Origin: Clostridiaceae bacterium UBA6110
Lineage (GTDB): Bacteria; Bacillota; Clostridia; Clostridiales; Clostridiaceae
Reading direction: 5' to 3'
Assembly (NCBI GenBank): GCA_002428415.1
Contig: DIWI01000052.1
Coordinates: 18,996 to 81,211, forward strand
DNA length: 62,216 nucleotides
Both the position numbers and the translations under genes were made by a program. Every line of letters begins with the position of its first letter. Positions within the stretch are counted from its first letter, which is position 1. Of the stretch, positions 25,405-34,529 are shown piece after piece. The notes beneath the pieces are model-generated. The model did not search any database and was not told where the DNA came from. It saw nothing but the letters and a program-made list of their open reading frames with translations.

Positions 25405-26164
25405 ACACAGCCTCCCCCAGCCTGAATACAGGTCCGTCCTTGCAGACCCTCTTCAGCCCGTCCTTTGTCTTTGTCATGCATCCGTAGCATGCGCCTATTC
25501 CGCAGGCCATCCTTTCCTCGAAAGAAAGGTAGCCTTCCTTTTTTCCTCTGAATTCTAGGTCCAGTGCCTTCAGCATAGGCTTCGGTCCGCATGCATAGAG
25601 GCAATCGAACTCAAGCTTCCCTTCCCTTATGGCATCTGTTACGAAGCCCTTCACTCCATGGCTTCCATCCTCAGTAGCAGTTACCACTCTTCCAAGGGCG
25701 CCGAATTCTTCAAGGCAGAAAAGCCCTTCGGCATTTCTGGCTCCGAGGACTGTTGTGACTGTAACGCCTTTTTCTGCAAGTCTTTTTCCCAGCTCATAAA
25801 GAGGGGGGATACCTACCCCGCCTCCTATGAGAACGACACTTTTTGCGTCTGACTGAATTGGGAACCCTGTACCCAGTGGTCCGAAAATATCCACGATATC
25901 TCCCTGTTTCTTTTCACTGAGCTTCCTGGTACCTTCACCGACTACCTTGTATATCAGCTTAAGGATTCCATTTTCAACGTCAGTCTCGTGGACCGATATC
26001 GGTCTTCGAAGAAGAGGAGAATCACTGTCCATTATCCTGACATTGACGAAAACACCGGGGTCAAAGTCTGCGAGTGCCACAGAGTCCGCCTTCAGCACCA
26101 TAAGAAGCGTGTCTTCAGCTATCGTCCTGTTTTCAATCACACTGCAAAGCATTATCCTCTTCAA
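25397..26164 (-). CDS. pyrK: Dihydroorotate dehydrogenase B, electron-transfer subunit
   Basis: Carries FAD and a [2Fe-2S] cluster linking PyrD to NAD. About 255 residues: FAD-binding LLRRPISV, nucleotide loop IGGGVGIPPLYEL, and the cluster ligands in ERMACGIGACYGCMTK with a fourth Cys in RVCKDGPVF. I chose TTG at 26162-26164 because GGAGG lies 6 nt upstream and the product MKRIMLCSVIEN lines up with known PyrK starts; ATG 26152 has poor spacing. Its start lies inside the end of carB. Confidence 0.92.
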   Translation of the reverse strand: MKRIMLCSVIENRTIAEDTLLMVLKADSVALADFDPGVFVNVRIMDSDSPLLRRPISVHETDVENGILKLIYKVVGEGTRKLSEKKQGDIVDIFGPLGTGFPIQSDAKSVVLIGGGVGIPPLYELGKRLAEKGVTVTTVLGARNAEGLFCLEEFGALGRVVTATEDGSHGVKGFVTDAIREGKLEFDCLYACGPKPMLKALDLEFRGKKEGYLSFEERMACGIGACYGCMTKTKDGLKRVCKDGPVFRLGEAVYE

Positions 26165-26180
26165 TCCGCACCTCCAGAAT

Positions 26181-29100
26181 CTATATGTTGTCGAGGCTGA
26201 AGCTCCTTGATTCAAGGACCTTCAGCACCGCTTCCGCCGTATCAAGCGATGTCAGGCATGGTATGTTGTTCTCCACAGATTCCCTTCTCATTTTGAAGCC
26301 GTCCGTCATCTTGTCCTTGCCGCCCTCTGTGAAGGTATTGACCACAAACTGGACTTCCCTTCTCCTGATGACGTCTATGACTGTCTTTCCAGGATCTCCT
26401 ATCTTTGAAACATACTTTGCCTGGACTCCGTTCGCTTCAAGGAACTTCTTTGTCCCTTCAGTAGCTACCAATGAGTATCCGATATCCCTGAAGCCCCTTG
26501 CAACCTTCAGGGCCTCTTCCTTGTCCCTGTCTCCTATGGTGAACAGCACCTTACCGTATTCCGGCATCTTGAAGCCCGCCGCCACAAGAGCCTTGTACAG
26601 GGCCTTTTCAAGAGTCCTGTCAATTCCTATGGCTTCGCCTGTCGACTTCATCTCAGGCCCCAGCGCTATATCAACCTTCCTGAGCTTGGAGAATGAGAAC
26701 ACCGGCATCTTGACTGCATATCCCTCTTTCTCCTTCAGAAGTCCTAGAGGCACGCCCTGTTCTATCAGGTCTTTACCCAGTATGGCCTTTGTCGCCACAT
26801 CACCCATGTTTATCCCTGTGATCTTGGAGAGGAAAGGAACAGTCCTCGAGCTCCTCGGATTCACCTCAAGCACGAAAACCTCACCGCTCTTCTCCACAAC
26901 GAACTGGATGTTATAGAGCCCTATTATTCCAAGGCCTGTTCCGATCCTCTCAGTGTAGTCCGTTATTGTCCTCTTGCATTCCTCCGATATCTTGAATGGA
27001 GGATATACTGCCATGGAATCTCCAGAATGTACTCCTGCCCTTTCTATATGCTCCATTATTCCAGGAATCATGACGTTCCTGCCGTCACAGACGGCGTCAA
27101 CCTCAACTTCCTTGCCTACAAGGTACCTGTCTATAAGGATAGGGTCGGTTCCATTTTCAGAAATGTTTCTCTCCATGTAGTCCGTGAGATGCTCTTTAGT
27201 GTAGATTATCTCCATGTTCCTGCCACCAAGCACATACGATGGCCTTGCAAGTACAGGATATCCTATTTCAGCCGCCACTGCCAGAGCTTTTTCCACACTT
27301 ACCGCCATATCGCCCTTAGGCATCGGGATTCCCAGCTCCTTGAGCTTCTTCTCGAACATGTCCCTGTCTTCAGCAAGGTCTATGCTCGCGAGCGATGTAC
27401 CGAGTATCTTCACGCCTCTCTTCTGGAGGCCTGCCGCGAGATTAATGGCTGTCTGTCCGCCGAACTGGACTATCACTCCCTTGGGCTGCTCAAGGTCGAC
27501 GATGTTCATGACATCCTCTACCGTCAGCGGCTCGAAGTAGAGCTTGTCGGATATTGAGAAATCCGTCGATACGGTCTCAGGATTGTTATTTATGATTATC
27601 GCTTCATAGCCGAAGTCCTTTATGGACCAGACGCAATGTACTGTCGCATAGTCAAACTCAACGCCCTGTCCTATCCTTATGGGTCCTGAGCCAAGGACGA
27701 TGATGCTTTCCTTTCCGCTCTTCACAGATTCGTTCTCTTCCTCATATGTGGAGTAGTAATATGGGGTTTCTGAGCTGAACTCTCCGGCGCAGGTGTCTAC
27801 CATCTTGAATACAGGAATGATTCCCATTTCTTTCCTTGTATCCACAACATCATCAAGCTCTATGTCTTTGAATTCCGCTATGGTCTTGTCTGAGAATCCC
27901 ATCCTCTTTGCCTCATAGAGGACATCGGACAGGCTTCCTTCCCTTATGGTCTTCTCCATGGCCACTATCTTCCTTATCTTATTAAGGAAGAACTCATCAA
28001 TCAGAGTAGCGTCATGGATGAGGTCTACTGATTTGCCCCTTCTGAGAAGCTCGTAGATTACAAACAGCCTTTCGTCCTCTGCACGGCCAAGCAGCTTCAC
28101 AAGCTTTTCATCATCTGCCTTCCTGTACTTCTTCAGGTCAAGATATTCCGTCTTTATCTCAAGTGACCTTACAGCCTTCAGGAGCGCTTCCTCGAAGGTC
28201 CTTCCCAGGGACATTACCTCTCCCGTCGCCTTCATCTGGGTACCCAGCTTCCTGTTGGCGAACCTGAACTTGTCAAAGGCGAACCTTGGAAGCTTCAGGG
28301 CTATGTAGTCAAGTGCCGGCTCAAAGCAGGCGTAGGAGACTCCGGTCACGGGATTCAGCATCTCATCAAGATTGAGTCCTAATGCGATCTTTGCTGCAAT
28401 TTTCGCTATAGGGTATCCTGTAGCCTTCGATGCCAGGGCTGATGACCTGGAAACCCTCGGATTGACCTCTATGATGTAGTAGTCGAAGGAATCGGGATGC
28501 AGCGCCAGCTGAACGTTGCAGCCTCCCTTTATCTTGAGTGACCTTATTATCTTCAGGGAAGCATCCCTGAGCATCTGGAGTTCCTTGTCGGTAAGGGTCT
28601 GACATGGTGCGACAACTATTGAGTCTCCGGTATGGATTCCTACCGGGTCAAAGTTCTCCATTGAACATACTGCTATTGCAGTATCGTTGGCATCCCTCAT
28701 GACCTCAAACTCGATTTCCTTCCATCCGGCTATGGACATCTCTATGAGGCACTGGTTTACAGGAGAGAGTGAAAGCCCATTTTCAACTGTAACCTTCAAC
28801 TCAGACTCATCCCTGCATATTCCGCCTCCTGTACCGCCAAGGGTATAGGCAGGTCTTACGATTACCGGAAATCCGATTTCCTTAGCAAAGTTTACAGCGC
28901 CCTGTACGCTGTCAGCGATGAACGATGGAGGAACAGGCTCGCCTATCTTGTTCATCAGGTTCCTGAACAGCTCCCTGTCCTCAGCCTTCTTTATTGCTTC
29001 AAGGTCCGTACCCAGTATCTCAATTCCAAGCTCGTCAAGAATCCCATCCTCATGAAGCTCGACAGCCATGTTAAGTCCTGTCTGTCCTCCCAGGGACGGA

Positions 29101-29360
29101 AGTATTGCCTGTGGCCTTTCCTTCCTCAATATCCTCTTGATGAATTCCTTCGTCAGAGGCTCCATGTATACCTTGTCCGCCATTTCCCTGTCGGTCATTA
29201 TAGTCGCAGGGTTTGAATTGACAAGAACTACGCTAATGCCTTCCTCTCTCAGGGCAGTGCATGCCTGGGTTCCTGCATAGTCAAATTCTGCAGCCTGGCC
29301 TATTATTATAGGTCCTGAACCTATGACAAGTATCTTCTTAAGGTCTAATCTCTTAGGCAT
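26181..29360 (-). CDS. carB: Carbamoyl-phosphate synthase large subunit
   Basis: 1059 residues; makes carbamoyl phosphate from bicarbonate, ATP and ammonia channelled from CarA. Two homologous ATP-grasp halves are visible (LVIGSGPIIIGQAAEFDYAG and IIVLGSGPIRIGQGVEFDYA; VIVRPAYTLGGTGGG and VLARPSYVLGGRNM) and a C-terminal MGS-like allosteric domain (VATEGTKKFLEANG). ATG 29360 follows AGGAGG by 8 nt and is preferred over an ATG 18 bases earlier that overlaps the ribosome site. Overlaps carA by 8 nt. Confidence 0.96.
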   Translation of the reverse strand: MPKRLDLKKILVIGSGPIIIGQAAEFDYAGTQACTALREEGISVVLVNSNPATIMTDREMADKVYMEPLTKEFIKRILRKERPQAILPSLGGQTGLNMAVELHEDGILDELGIEILGTDLEAIKKAEDRELFRNLMNKIGEPVPPSFIADSVQGAVNFAKEIGFPVIVRPAYTLGGTGGGICRDESELKVTVENGLSLSPVNQCLIEMSIAGWKEIEFEVMRDANDTAIAVCSMENFDPVGIHTGDSIVVAPCQTLTDKELQMLRDASLKIIRSLKIKGGCNVQLALHPDSFDYYIIEVNPRVSRSSALASKATGYPIAKIAAKIALGLNLDEMLNPVTGVSYACFEPALDYIALKLPRFAFDKFRFANRKLGTQMKATGEVMSLGRTFEEALLKAVRSLEIKTEYLDLKKYRKADDEKLVKLLGRAEDERLFVIYELLRRGKSVDLIHDATLIDEFFLNKIRKIVAMEKTIREGSLSDVLYEAKRMGFSDKTIAEFKDIELDDVVDTRKEMGIIPVFKMVDTCAGEFSSETPYYYSTYEEENESVKSGKESIIVLGSGPIRIGQGVEFDYATVHCVWSIKDFGYEAIIINNNPETVSTDFSISDKLYFEPLTVEDVMNIVDLEQPKGVIVQFGGQTAINLAAGLQKRGVKILGTSLASIDLAEDRDMFEKKLKELGIPMPKGDMAVSVEKALAVAAEIGYPVLARPSYVLGGRNMEIIYTKEHLTDYMERNISENGTDPILIDRYLVGKEVEVDAVCDGRNVMIPGIMEHIERAGVHSGDSMAVYPPFKISEECKRTITDYTERIGTGLGIIGLYNIQFVVEKSGEVFVLEVNPRSSRTVPFLSKITGINMGDVATKAILGKDLIEQGVPLGLLKEKEGYAVKMPVFSFSKLRKVDIALGPEMKSTGEAIGIDRTLEKALYKALVAAGFKMPEYGKVLFTIGDRDKEEALKVARGFRDIGYSLVATEGTKKFLEANGVQAKYVSKIGDPGKTVIDVIRRREVQFVVNTFTEGGKDKMTDGFKMRRESVENNIPCLTSLDTAEAVLKVLESRSFSLDNI

Positions 29361-30435
29361 TCTTTTGTCCTCCTGCATTCATGGCTTCCTTGAACTTAAG
29401 GAATAGTCTTCTTGCGTCCGTTGGTCCCGGAGAGCTCTCAGGATGGAACTGCACTGAAAATGCGTTGTACTTTGTATGCCTTACACCTTCTATGCTTCCT
29501 TCATTCACGCACTTGTGCGTTACCACAAGTCCCGTACCTTCAATGGTCTTCATGTCCACCACATACCCATGGTTCTGGCTTGTTATCATGATTTTTCCGG
29601 TTTCCAGGTCCTTCACCGGATTGTTTCCGCCTCTGTGCCCGAACTTCATCTTTCTTGTGTCTGCTCCGCAGGCAAGCGAAAGGAGCTGATGACCCATACA
29701 GATTCCGAAAACCGGCACCTGAGGCAGGAGCTTCCTGATCTCTTCAACTACGCCCATTGCATCCTTCGGGTCCCCAGGACCGTTGGACAGCATTATGCCA
29801 TCCGGATTATATTCCATGATATCCTCGGCCTTCGTGTCATGAGGAACCACATTGACATGGAAGCCCATGGCACCCAGCTCCTTGAGGATACTCTGCTTCA
29901 TTCCCAGGTCAAGGAGAACTACCCTCTTTCCGTTTCCGGGAACCTCAAACGGTGTTTTGATCGAACACCTCGCAATGTGGTCATGGAAAGGTTCATAGGC
30001 TGTAAGGCGCTCCATTGCCTCCTCGTGGGACAGCTCGCTGCTCACAATGCAGCCCTTGACCGTACCCTTTTCCCTTATATGCTTGGTCAGCTTCCTCGTA
30101 TCGATTCCATACAGACCTGGAATATCCATCTTTTGAAGGTAATCATCAAGTGTCCTGTTCATCCTGAAATTCGACGGTTCTTCACACAGGTCCCTGACTA
30201 TGAATGCATGAAGTATAGGTCTTACAGCCTCGTAGTCATCCCTGTTTATCCCGTAGTTGCCTATCATCGGATAAGTCATCACTACCATCTGTCCGAGAAA
30301 GCTCTGGTCAGTCAGAAGCTCCTGATAACCAGTCATTGCTGTCGTGAAGACAACCTCGCCGTAGGCATCCTTAAGGCTTCCGAAAGCCTTTCCCTTGAAA
30401 CATGTTCCGTCTTCCAGGATGAGCATTTTATCCAT
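29353..30435 (-). CDS. carA: Carbamoyl-phosphate synthase small subunit
   Basis: 360-residue glutaminase subunit. Class I glutamine amidotransferase triad: Cys in VFGICMGHQLL, then His and Glu in SVQFHPESSPGP. GPGDPKDAM lies just before. Supplies ammonia to CarB. AGGAGG 8 nt before the ATG; overlaps the end of pyrC by 8 nt. Confidence 0.96.
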   Translation of the reverse strand: MDKMLILEDGTCFKGKAFGSLKDAYGEVVFTTAMTGYQELLTDQSFLGQMVVMTYPMIGNYGINRDDYEAVRPILHAFIVRDLCEEPSNFRMNRTLDDYLQKMDIPGLYGIDTRKLTKHIREKGTVKGCIVSSELSHEEAMERLTAYEPFHDHIARCSIKTPFEVPGNGKRVVLLDLGMKQSILKELGAMGFHVNVVPHDTKAEDIMEYNPDGIMLSNGPGDPKDAMGVVEEIRKLLPQVPVFGICMGHQLLSLACGADTRKMKFGHRGGNNPVKDLETGKIMITSQNHGYVVDMKTIEGTGLVVTHKCVNEGSIEGVRHTKYNAFSVQFHPESSPGPTDARRLFLKFKEAMNAGGQKNA

Positions 30436-31714
30436 TCAAGTTTCCTCCTATGTTGACAATTTTTCCATCGCAAATCACTGTGTCAATTCTGGACTTCACA
30501 GTCCAGCCGCCAAATGGTGTATTCTTTCCTTTGGATTCAAATTTCTCAGTGTCAATTGTCCATTCTTCATCAAGGTCTATGAGCACAAGGTCAGCCGGAG
30601 CTCCAGGTACCAGGACACCTTGCTTCAACCCGAACACCTTTGCAGGTCCTTCAGTCATAAGATACAGCAGCTTCTCAAGCTTTAGCTCCCCCTTGAGGAC
30701 AAGGTTCGTATAAAGCAGCGGGAACGCTGTTTCAAGACCGACTATGCCGAAGGATGATTTTTCAAGCCCTCTTTCCTTTTCTTCCGCACTGTGAGGGGCA
30801 TGGTCAGTGGCTATGCAGTCTATTGTTCCATCCTTGATCCCTTCTATCAGGGCAGCCCTGTCCTCTGGACTCCTCAGCGGAGGATTCATCTTCCAGTTCC
30901 CATGTTCCCTGATGTCCAGGTCAGTGAGCAGCAGGTGGTGCGGTGAAGCTTCCCCTGTAACCTTGGCGCCTTTAGTCTTCGATCTTCTGAGGATCTCGAC
31001 GCCATCCTTTGTGCTCATGTGGCATATATGATACCTGGCTCCGGTCTTTTCAGACAGTGCCGCATCCCTCATTATCTGCAGGTCCTCGACAAGCGACATT
31101 ATGCCCTTGTGTCCGTTCTTCCTGGCATACTCGCCTTCGTGTATGTATCCGCCGAACAGCATGGACTCATCCTCGCAATGGGCTGCTATCAAGCCACCAG
31201 CTTCCCTGGCCGCAGCCATCGCTTCATACATGAGACCAGCTTCCTGTATCCCCTTGCCGTCATCGGTAAATCCCACGGCTCCGGCTTCCATCATGGCCTT
31301 GAAGTCAACCAGCTCCGATCCCTTTTCACCCCTGGTTATACTGCTGTAGAATCCCACCTTGATAAGCGCATCTGTCCTGCACTTGTCTTTAAGCATCCCA
31401 AGTACCTCTTCATTGTCAGGACATGGATTGGTGTTCGGCATGGCGAATATGGTTGTATAGCCACCCATGGCAGCTGCTCTTGTACCGGTCCTTATAGTTT
31501 CCTTGTACTCAAACCCAGGCTCCCTGAGATGAACATGTACGTCTATGAAGCCAGGCGCAAGAAGCTTGCCTTCAGCCTCAATAACCTCGCAGCTTCCGTC
31601 TAAAGAAATATCACCGCCAACTTCAGCTATCAGGCCATCCTCGATCAGGATGTCAGTTTTTACAAGTTCATCGCCTTTAGCTGTCCTCGCATTCTTTATA
31701 AGTATCTTCGCCAT
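30428..31714 (-). CDS. pyrC: Dihydroorotase
   Basis: Cyclises carbamoyl aspartate to dihydroorotate. 428-residue class I amidohydrolase: DVHVHLREPGFEYKETI binds zinc; the HCED and HICHMST histidines and CIATDHAPHS aspartate complete the site. ATG 31714 follows AAGGAC; a longer frame lacks a ribosome site. First gene of the operon behind a PyrR attenuator. pyrB, which makes its substrate, is not in this window and must lie elsewhere. Confidence 0.95.
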   Translation of the reverse strand: MAKILIKNARTAKGDELVKTDILIEDGLIAEVGGDISLDGSCEVIEAEGKLLAPGFIDVHVHLREPGFEYKETIRTGTRAAAMGGYTTIFAMPNTNPCPDNEEVLGMLKDKCRTDALIKVGFYSSITRGEKGSELVDFKAMMEAGAVGFTDDGKGIQEAGLMYEAMAAAREAGGLIAAHCEDESMLFGGYIHEGEYARKNGHKGIMSLVEDLQIMRDAALSEKTGARYHICHMSTKDGVEILRRSKTKGAKVTGEASPHHLLLTDLDIREHGNWKMNPPLRSPEDRAALIEGIKDGTIDCIATDHAPHSAEEKERGLEKSSFGIVGLETAFPLLYTNLVLKGELKLEKLLYLMTEGPAKVFGLKQGVLVPGAPADLVLIDLDEEWTIDTEKFESKGKNTPFGGWTVKSRIDTVICDGKIVNIGGNLNG

Positions 31715-31776
31715 ACATTGTCCTTTCCAGGAATAAGTTCCCGATTTCAATATAAAAACGTCTGCAATATAACAAA

Positions 31777-31923
31777 AAATCCTTTTTCACCGCGGCAAAA
31801 AAGGATTTACGAATCTTTCCGGTTGCATGGACAGTATACTCCAAGGTTTCGGCGTATCATAACCATTGCACTATTCATTTCGCAATCTCTTCTCAGCCTC
31901 TCGGGACTGAATTAAAGTTCTTC
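31777..31923 (-). ncRNA. PyrR attenuator leader of the pyr operon
   Basis: On the minus strand the PyrR-binding loop AGTCCCGAGAGGCT (31895-31908) lies about 20 nt into the transcript. An 11-bp terminator (AAATCCTTTTT with AAAAAGGATTT, then TTTG) lies at 31777-31808. When UMP is plentiful PyrR should bind the loop and promote termination before pyrC. No pyrR gene is in the window. Confidence 0.9.
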
Positions 31924-31929
31924 CTATGA

Positions 31930-31958
31930 ATTCTATACCCCGGGCACTGCCATGTCAA
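31930..31958 (-). promoter_or_regulatory. Promoter of the pyr operon
   Basis: On the minus strand: TTGACA (31953-31958), 17-bp spacer, TAGAAT (31930-31935). Confidence 0.8.
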
Positions 31959-32050
31959 TATTTAATTGAACATATACATGATACACCGATACCATTGCTT
32001 CTTCTTTTTCACTTCCAAAGGTCAAATCGATGTAATATAATGTGGGGGAT

Positions 32051-32126
32051 GGGGTTATAGCTCAGCTGGGAGAGCGCTTGGATGGCATCCAAGAGGCCAG
32101 GGGTTCGAGCCCCCTTAGCTCCACCA
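32051..32126 (+). tRNA. tRNA-Ala (anticodon GGC)
   Basis: 76-nt cloverleaf: acceptor GGGGTTA with TAGCTCC, D arm GCTC...GAGC, anticodon stem CTTGG/CCAAG with loop ATGGCAT (anticodon GGC), T arm AGGGG TTCGAGC CCCCT, and an encoded CCA end. TATAAT at 32036-32041 lies just upstream and would start transcription at the tRNA. Confidence 0.96.
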
Positions 32127-32135
32127 TTAAGATTT

Positions 32136-32170
32136 CCGCTCCGCTTTTTTCCCGGGGCGGTTATTTTTTG
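32136..32170 (+). terminator. Terminator after tRNA-Ala
   Basis: Eight-base-pair stem CCGCTCCG with CGGGGCGG (one G-T pair), loop CTTTTTTCC, then TTATTTTTT. The AT-rich stretch 32171-32605 that follows holds a promoter and an inverted repeat, and no gene that I can see. Confidence 0.75.
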
Positions 32171-32463
32171 CTCTCTTTTCTATCACCTCTATGCTGATTG
32201 CGTTCGGTAATCGATCAAAGCAGTTTTTCTCTTTGGTCTAAATTCTACAATCCGCAATAATTTACAACTGAATAAAATATTAATATTTATTCATTATTTT
32301 ATATAATAATGCATTATTGTCATCCAGTCAATTCCTGTTTCAATCCTGAATACCCTTGAAAACCGCTTCATTCAAGAATATTTTCTTTTGTCTTCCCTGA
32401 CATAAAAGTATCAAAAAATTAATATGTACTGAATATTCAAGGCTGAATCACCAGCCATTGCCG

Positions 32464-32492
32464 TTGTAAAGGTTTAAATGGAGTGCTATAAT
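32464..32492 (+). promoter_or_regulatory. Promoter of the FMN-binding lipoprotein gene
   Basis: TTGTAA (32464-32469), 17-bp spacer, TATAAT (32487-32492), giving a 5' untranslated region of about 105 nt. Confidence 0.7.
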
Positions 32493-32502
32493 TGTTAATA
32501 GA

Positions 32503-32529
32503 TTAACCATTATTTTATATATTGGTTAA
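32503..32529. promoter_or_regulatory. Inverted repeat just downstream of the promoter
   Basis: TTAACCA and TGGTTAA separated by 13 AT-rich bases, with outer ATTG and CAAT that can also pair. The position at about +4 to +30 suits a repressor operator, or an RNA hairpin. Confidence 0.5.
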
Positions 32530-32605
32530 CAATCGTCAATATAGTTCCAAATCTGGTGACATATTTCCTGCCACCTAAGCCAAAAATAACAAATGGAGGG
32601 GAATT

Positions 32606-34282
32606 ATGAAAAAACTGACAACCATCATTCTTACAGCCGCAATGATAGCTAGCCTGTCTGCATGCGGAACCAAAGTAGAGACCAAGACTCTTACCGGAAC
32701 AGGCAAGGGTTACGGAGGGGACGTTACAGTTACTGTCACCATGGAAGGAGACAAGATCACCAAGGTTGTAGCTAAAGGCGACAAGGAGACTGCGGGAGTC
32801 GGAAGCAAGGCTATCGAGCAGCTGCCGGCGAAATTCGTGGAGAAGAATTCAGCTGATGTGGATGTAGTTGCAGGCGCTACCGTTACCAGCCGCGCGCTCA
32901 TATACGCAGTTAAGAACGCACTTGACCCTAAAGCCAATCCATGGCCGATAGTCGACAATACCAAGCCTGGTGAGGTTACAGCTGACACCATATTCCACGG
33001 ACTTGGATTTTCAAACATGGCAAGGACAGGACCTGGCAAGGATGATACGGACACACAGGTCTGGAGCTTCAACAATGTTTATGCGGATGTACTTTTTGAC
33101 AAGGATGGAAAGATACTCTATATATATGTAGACCAGCTTGAAGTAGCATCCCCGAATTATGACGGAGCCGGAATGCCTCACATTAGCGGATGGCCAGGAC
33201 AGGGCGGATACAACTTCGACGAGAATCATGATGAGAAGGTCGATGGAAAGACAACTGATACAGATGACAACTTCAAGGCTGAGGTTGCTCTCTGGAAGAC
33301 AAAGAGACAAAGAGGAGCCGAATATAAGGTAGGAATCAGCACCTGGCAGGACCAGATGGATTCATTCCAGAAGATGTTCGTAGGAATGACCATTGCTGAG
33401 ATAGAGGCATGGAACAAGAAGTTCACGTCTGACAGGAACGGAAGGCCTCTCAAGGACGGCAGTACGGATGCAGCCGACAAGGCGAAGTATGATGCCCTTA
33501 CAGCCGCAGAAAAGGCTGACCTGGCAGAAATCACTGCAACAGCCACAATAAGCCTTACAGATGCACATGGAAACATAATTGAAGCTATAAAGAACGCATA
33601 TGCAACAAAGCAGCAGCTTAAGATCACTGAGGCAGCCTCCACAGGATTCGGCGTAAGCTTCATGCCTAGGATAGGTCCCGGAAAGGATGACACTGACACT
33701 CAGGTCTACAGCTTCAATGAAGTCGTAGTCAACACACTGTTCGACAAGGATGGAAAGATAGCATATATCCACATCGATCAGCTTGAAATCGCATCACCTA
33801 ACTATGACGGAGCTGGAATGCCTCATTTCAGCGGATGGCCTGGACAGGGCGGATACAATTTCGACGAGAACCACGATGAGAAGGTAGATGGAAAGACACC
33901 TGACACAGAGGACAACTTCAAGGCTGAAGTTAAGCTTTGGAAGTCCAAGAGAGAAAGAGGAGCAGACTACAAGGTTGGCATAAGCACCTGGCATGAGCAG
34001 ATGGATGCATTCGAGAAGCTCTTCACAGGAAAGACTGTTGCTGAGATCGAGACCTGGTTCAAGAAGTACACTTCTGACAGGAATGGAAGACCTCTCAAGG
34101 ACGGAAGCGAAGATGCAGCTGACAAGGCCAAGTACGATGCCCTGACAGCAGCCGAGAAGGCTGACCTTGCTGAAGTCACAGCAAGCGCAACAATGAGCCT
34201 TAACGATGCACATGGAAACATCATAGAAGCGATCAAGGCTTCCTTCGCAAACAAGGAACCACTCGTTCTGACAGTCAAATAG
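32606..34282 (+). CDS. Lipoprotein with an FMN-binding domain and two 215-residue repeats
   Basis: 558 residues. Signal peptide with lipobox SLSAC (Cys20). Residues about 32-108 form an FMN_bind domain with DVVAGAT at 86-92, the motif where the flavin transferase ApbE links FMN to the threonine. Two near-identical repeats follow (about 142-345 and 357-558, period 215), sharing GPGKDDTDTQV, QLE(V/I)ASPNYDGAGMPH, GWPGQGGYNFDENHDEKVDGK, TSDRNGRPLKDGS and a DAHGNIIEAIK end. Each repeat also looks like an FMN_bind fold, but the attachment motif is altered to EITATAT and EVTASAT. Extracellular electron transfer is a plausible role. Starts after GGAGGGGAATT. Confidence 0.85.
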   Translation: MKKLTTIILTAAMIASLSACGTKVETKTLTGTGKGYGGDVTVTVTMEGDKITKVVAKGDKETAGVGSKAIEQLPAKFVEKNSADVDVVAGATVTSRALIYAVKNALDPKANPWPIVDNTKPGEVTADTIFHGLGFSNMARTGPGKDDTDTQVWSFNNVYADVLFDKDGKILYIYVDQLEVASPNYDGAGMPHISGWPGQGGYNFDENHDEKVDGKTTDTDDNFKAEVALWKTKRQRGAEYKVGISTWQDQMDSFQKMFVGMTIAEIEAWNKKFTSDRNGRPLKDGSTDAADKAKYDALTAAEKADLAEITATATISLTDAHGNIIEAIKNAYATKQQLKITEAASTGFGVSFMPRIGPGKDDTDTQVYSFNEVVVNTLFDKDGKIAYIHIDQLEIASPNYDGAGMPHFSGWPGQGGYNFDENHDEKVDGKTPDTEDNFKAEVKLWKSKRERGADYKVGISTWHEQMDAFEKLFTGKTVAEIETWFKKYTSDRNGRPLKDGSEDAADKAKYDALTAAEKADLAEVTASATMSLNDAHGNIIEAIKASFANKEPLVLTVK

Positions 34283-34292
34283 CTTATCTGGA

Positions 34293-34322
34293 GTCCCGCT
34301 TTCGCGGGACTTCTTTCTTTTT
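34293..34322 (+). terminator. Terminator after the FMN lipoprotein gene
   Basis: Stem GTCCCGC with GCGGGAC, loop TTT, followed by TTCTTTCTTTTT. Confidence 0.85.
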
Positions 34323-34408
34323 GGATGGACCATCCAAAAATTCACCCTTTTGTCATCCAAAGCCATTTTCTTTCTGCAATAATCAGATTGCGGAAGGAAG
34401 TGTTTGTA

Positions 34409-34519
34409 TTGGAGAAAAGTATAAACAGGATAAAAATTGTATTCTACTCGATTTTCATGATAATGATGACGATTGCTGCAGTTTATTTCTACGGCAGCTT
34501 TTCCAATGCAGGGATCTGA
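34409..34519 (+). CDS. Small single-helix membrane protein (36 residues)
   Basis: Starts at TTG 34409 with GGAAG 8 nt upstream. The product is a basic N-terminus (LEKSINRIK) followed by one hydrophobic helix (IVFYSIFMIMMTIAAVYFYG) and a short tail. It ends 10 nt before the next gene, so the two are probably translated from one message. I know no family for it. It could alternatively be non-coding, but spacing, ribosome site and membrane helix all favour a real small protein. Confidence 0.5.
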   Translation: MEKSINRIKIVFYSIFMIMMTIAAVYFYGSFSNAGI

Positions 34520-34529
34520 AGAGGTGTAT

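Noticed and set aside
29476..30456. A 326-codon plus-strand open frame opposite carA
   Set aside because: It is the complement of carA, whose motifs and operon overlaps are unambiguous; the frame has no ribosome site or family likeness.
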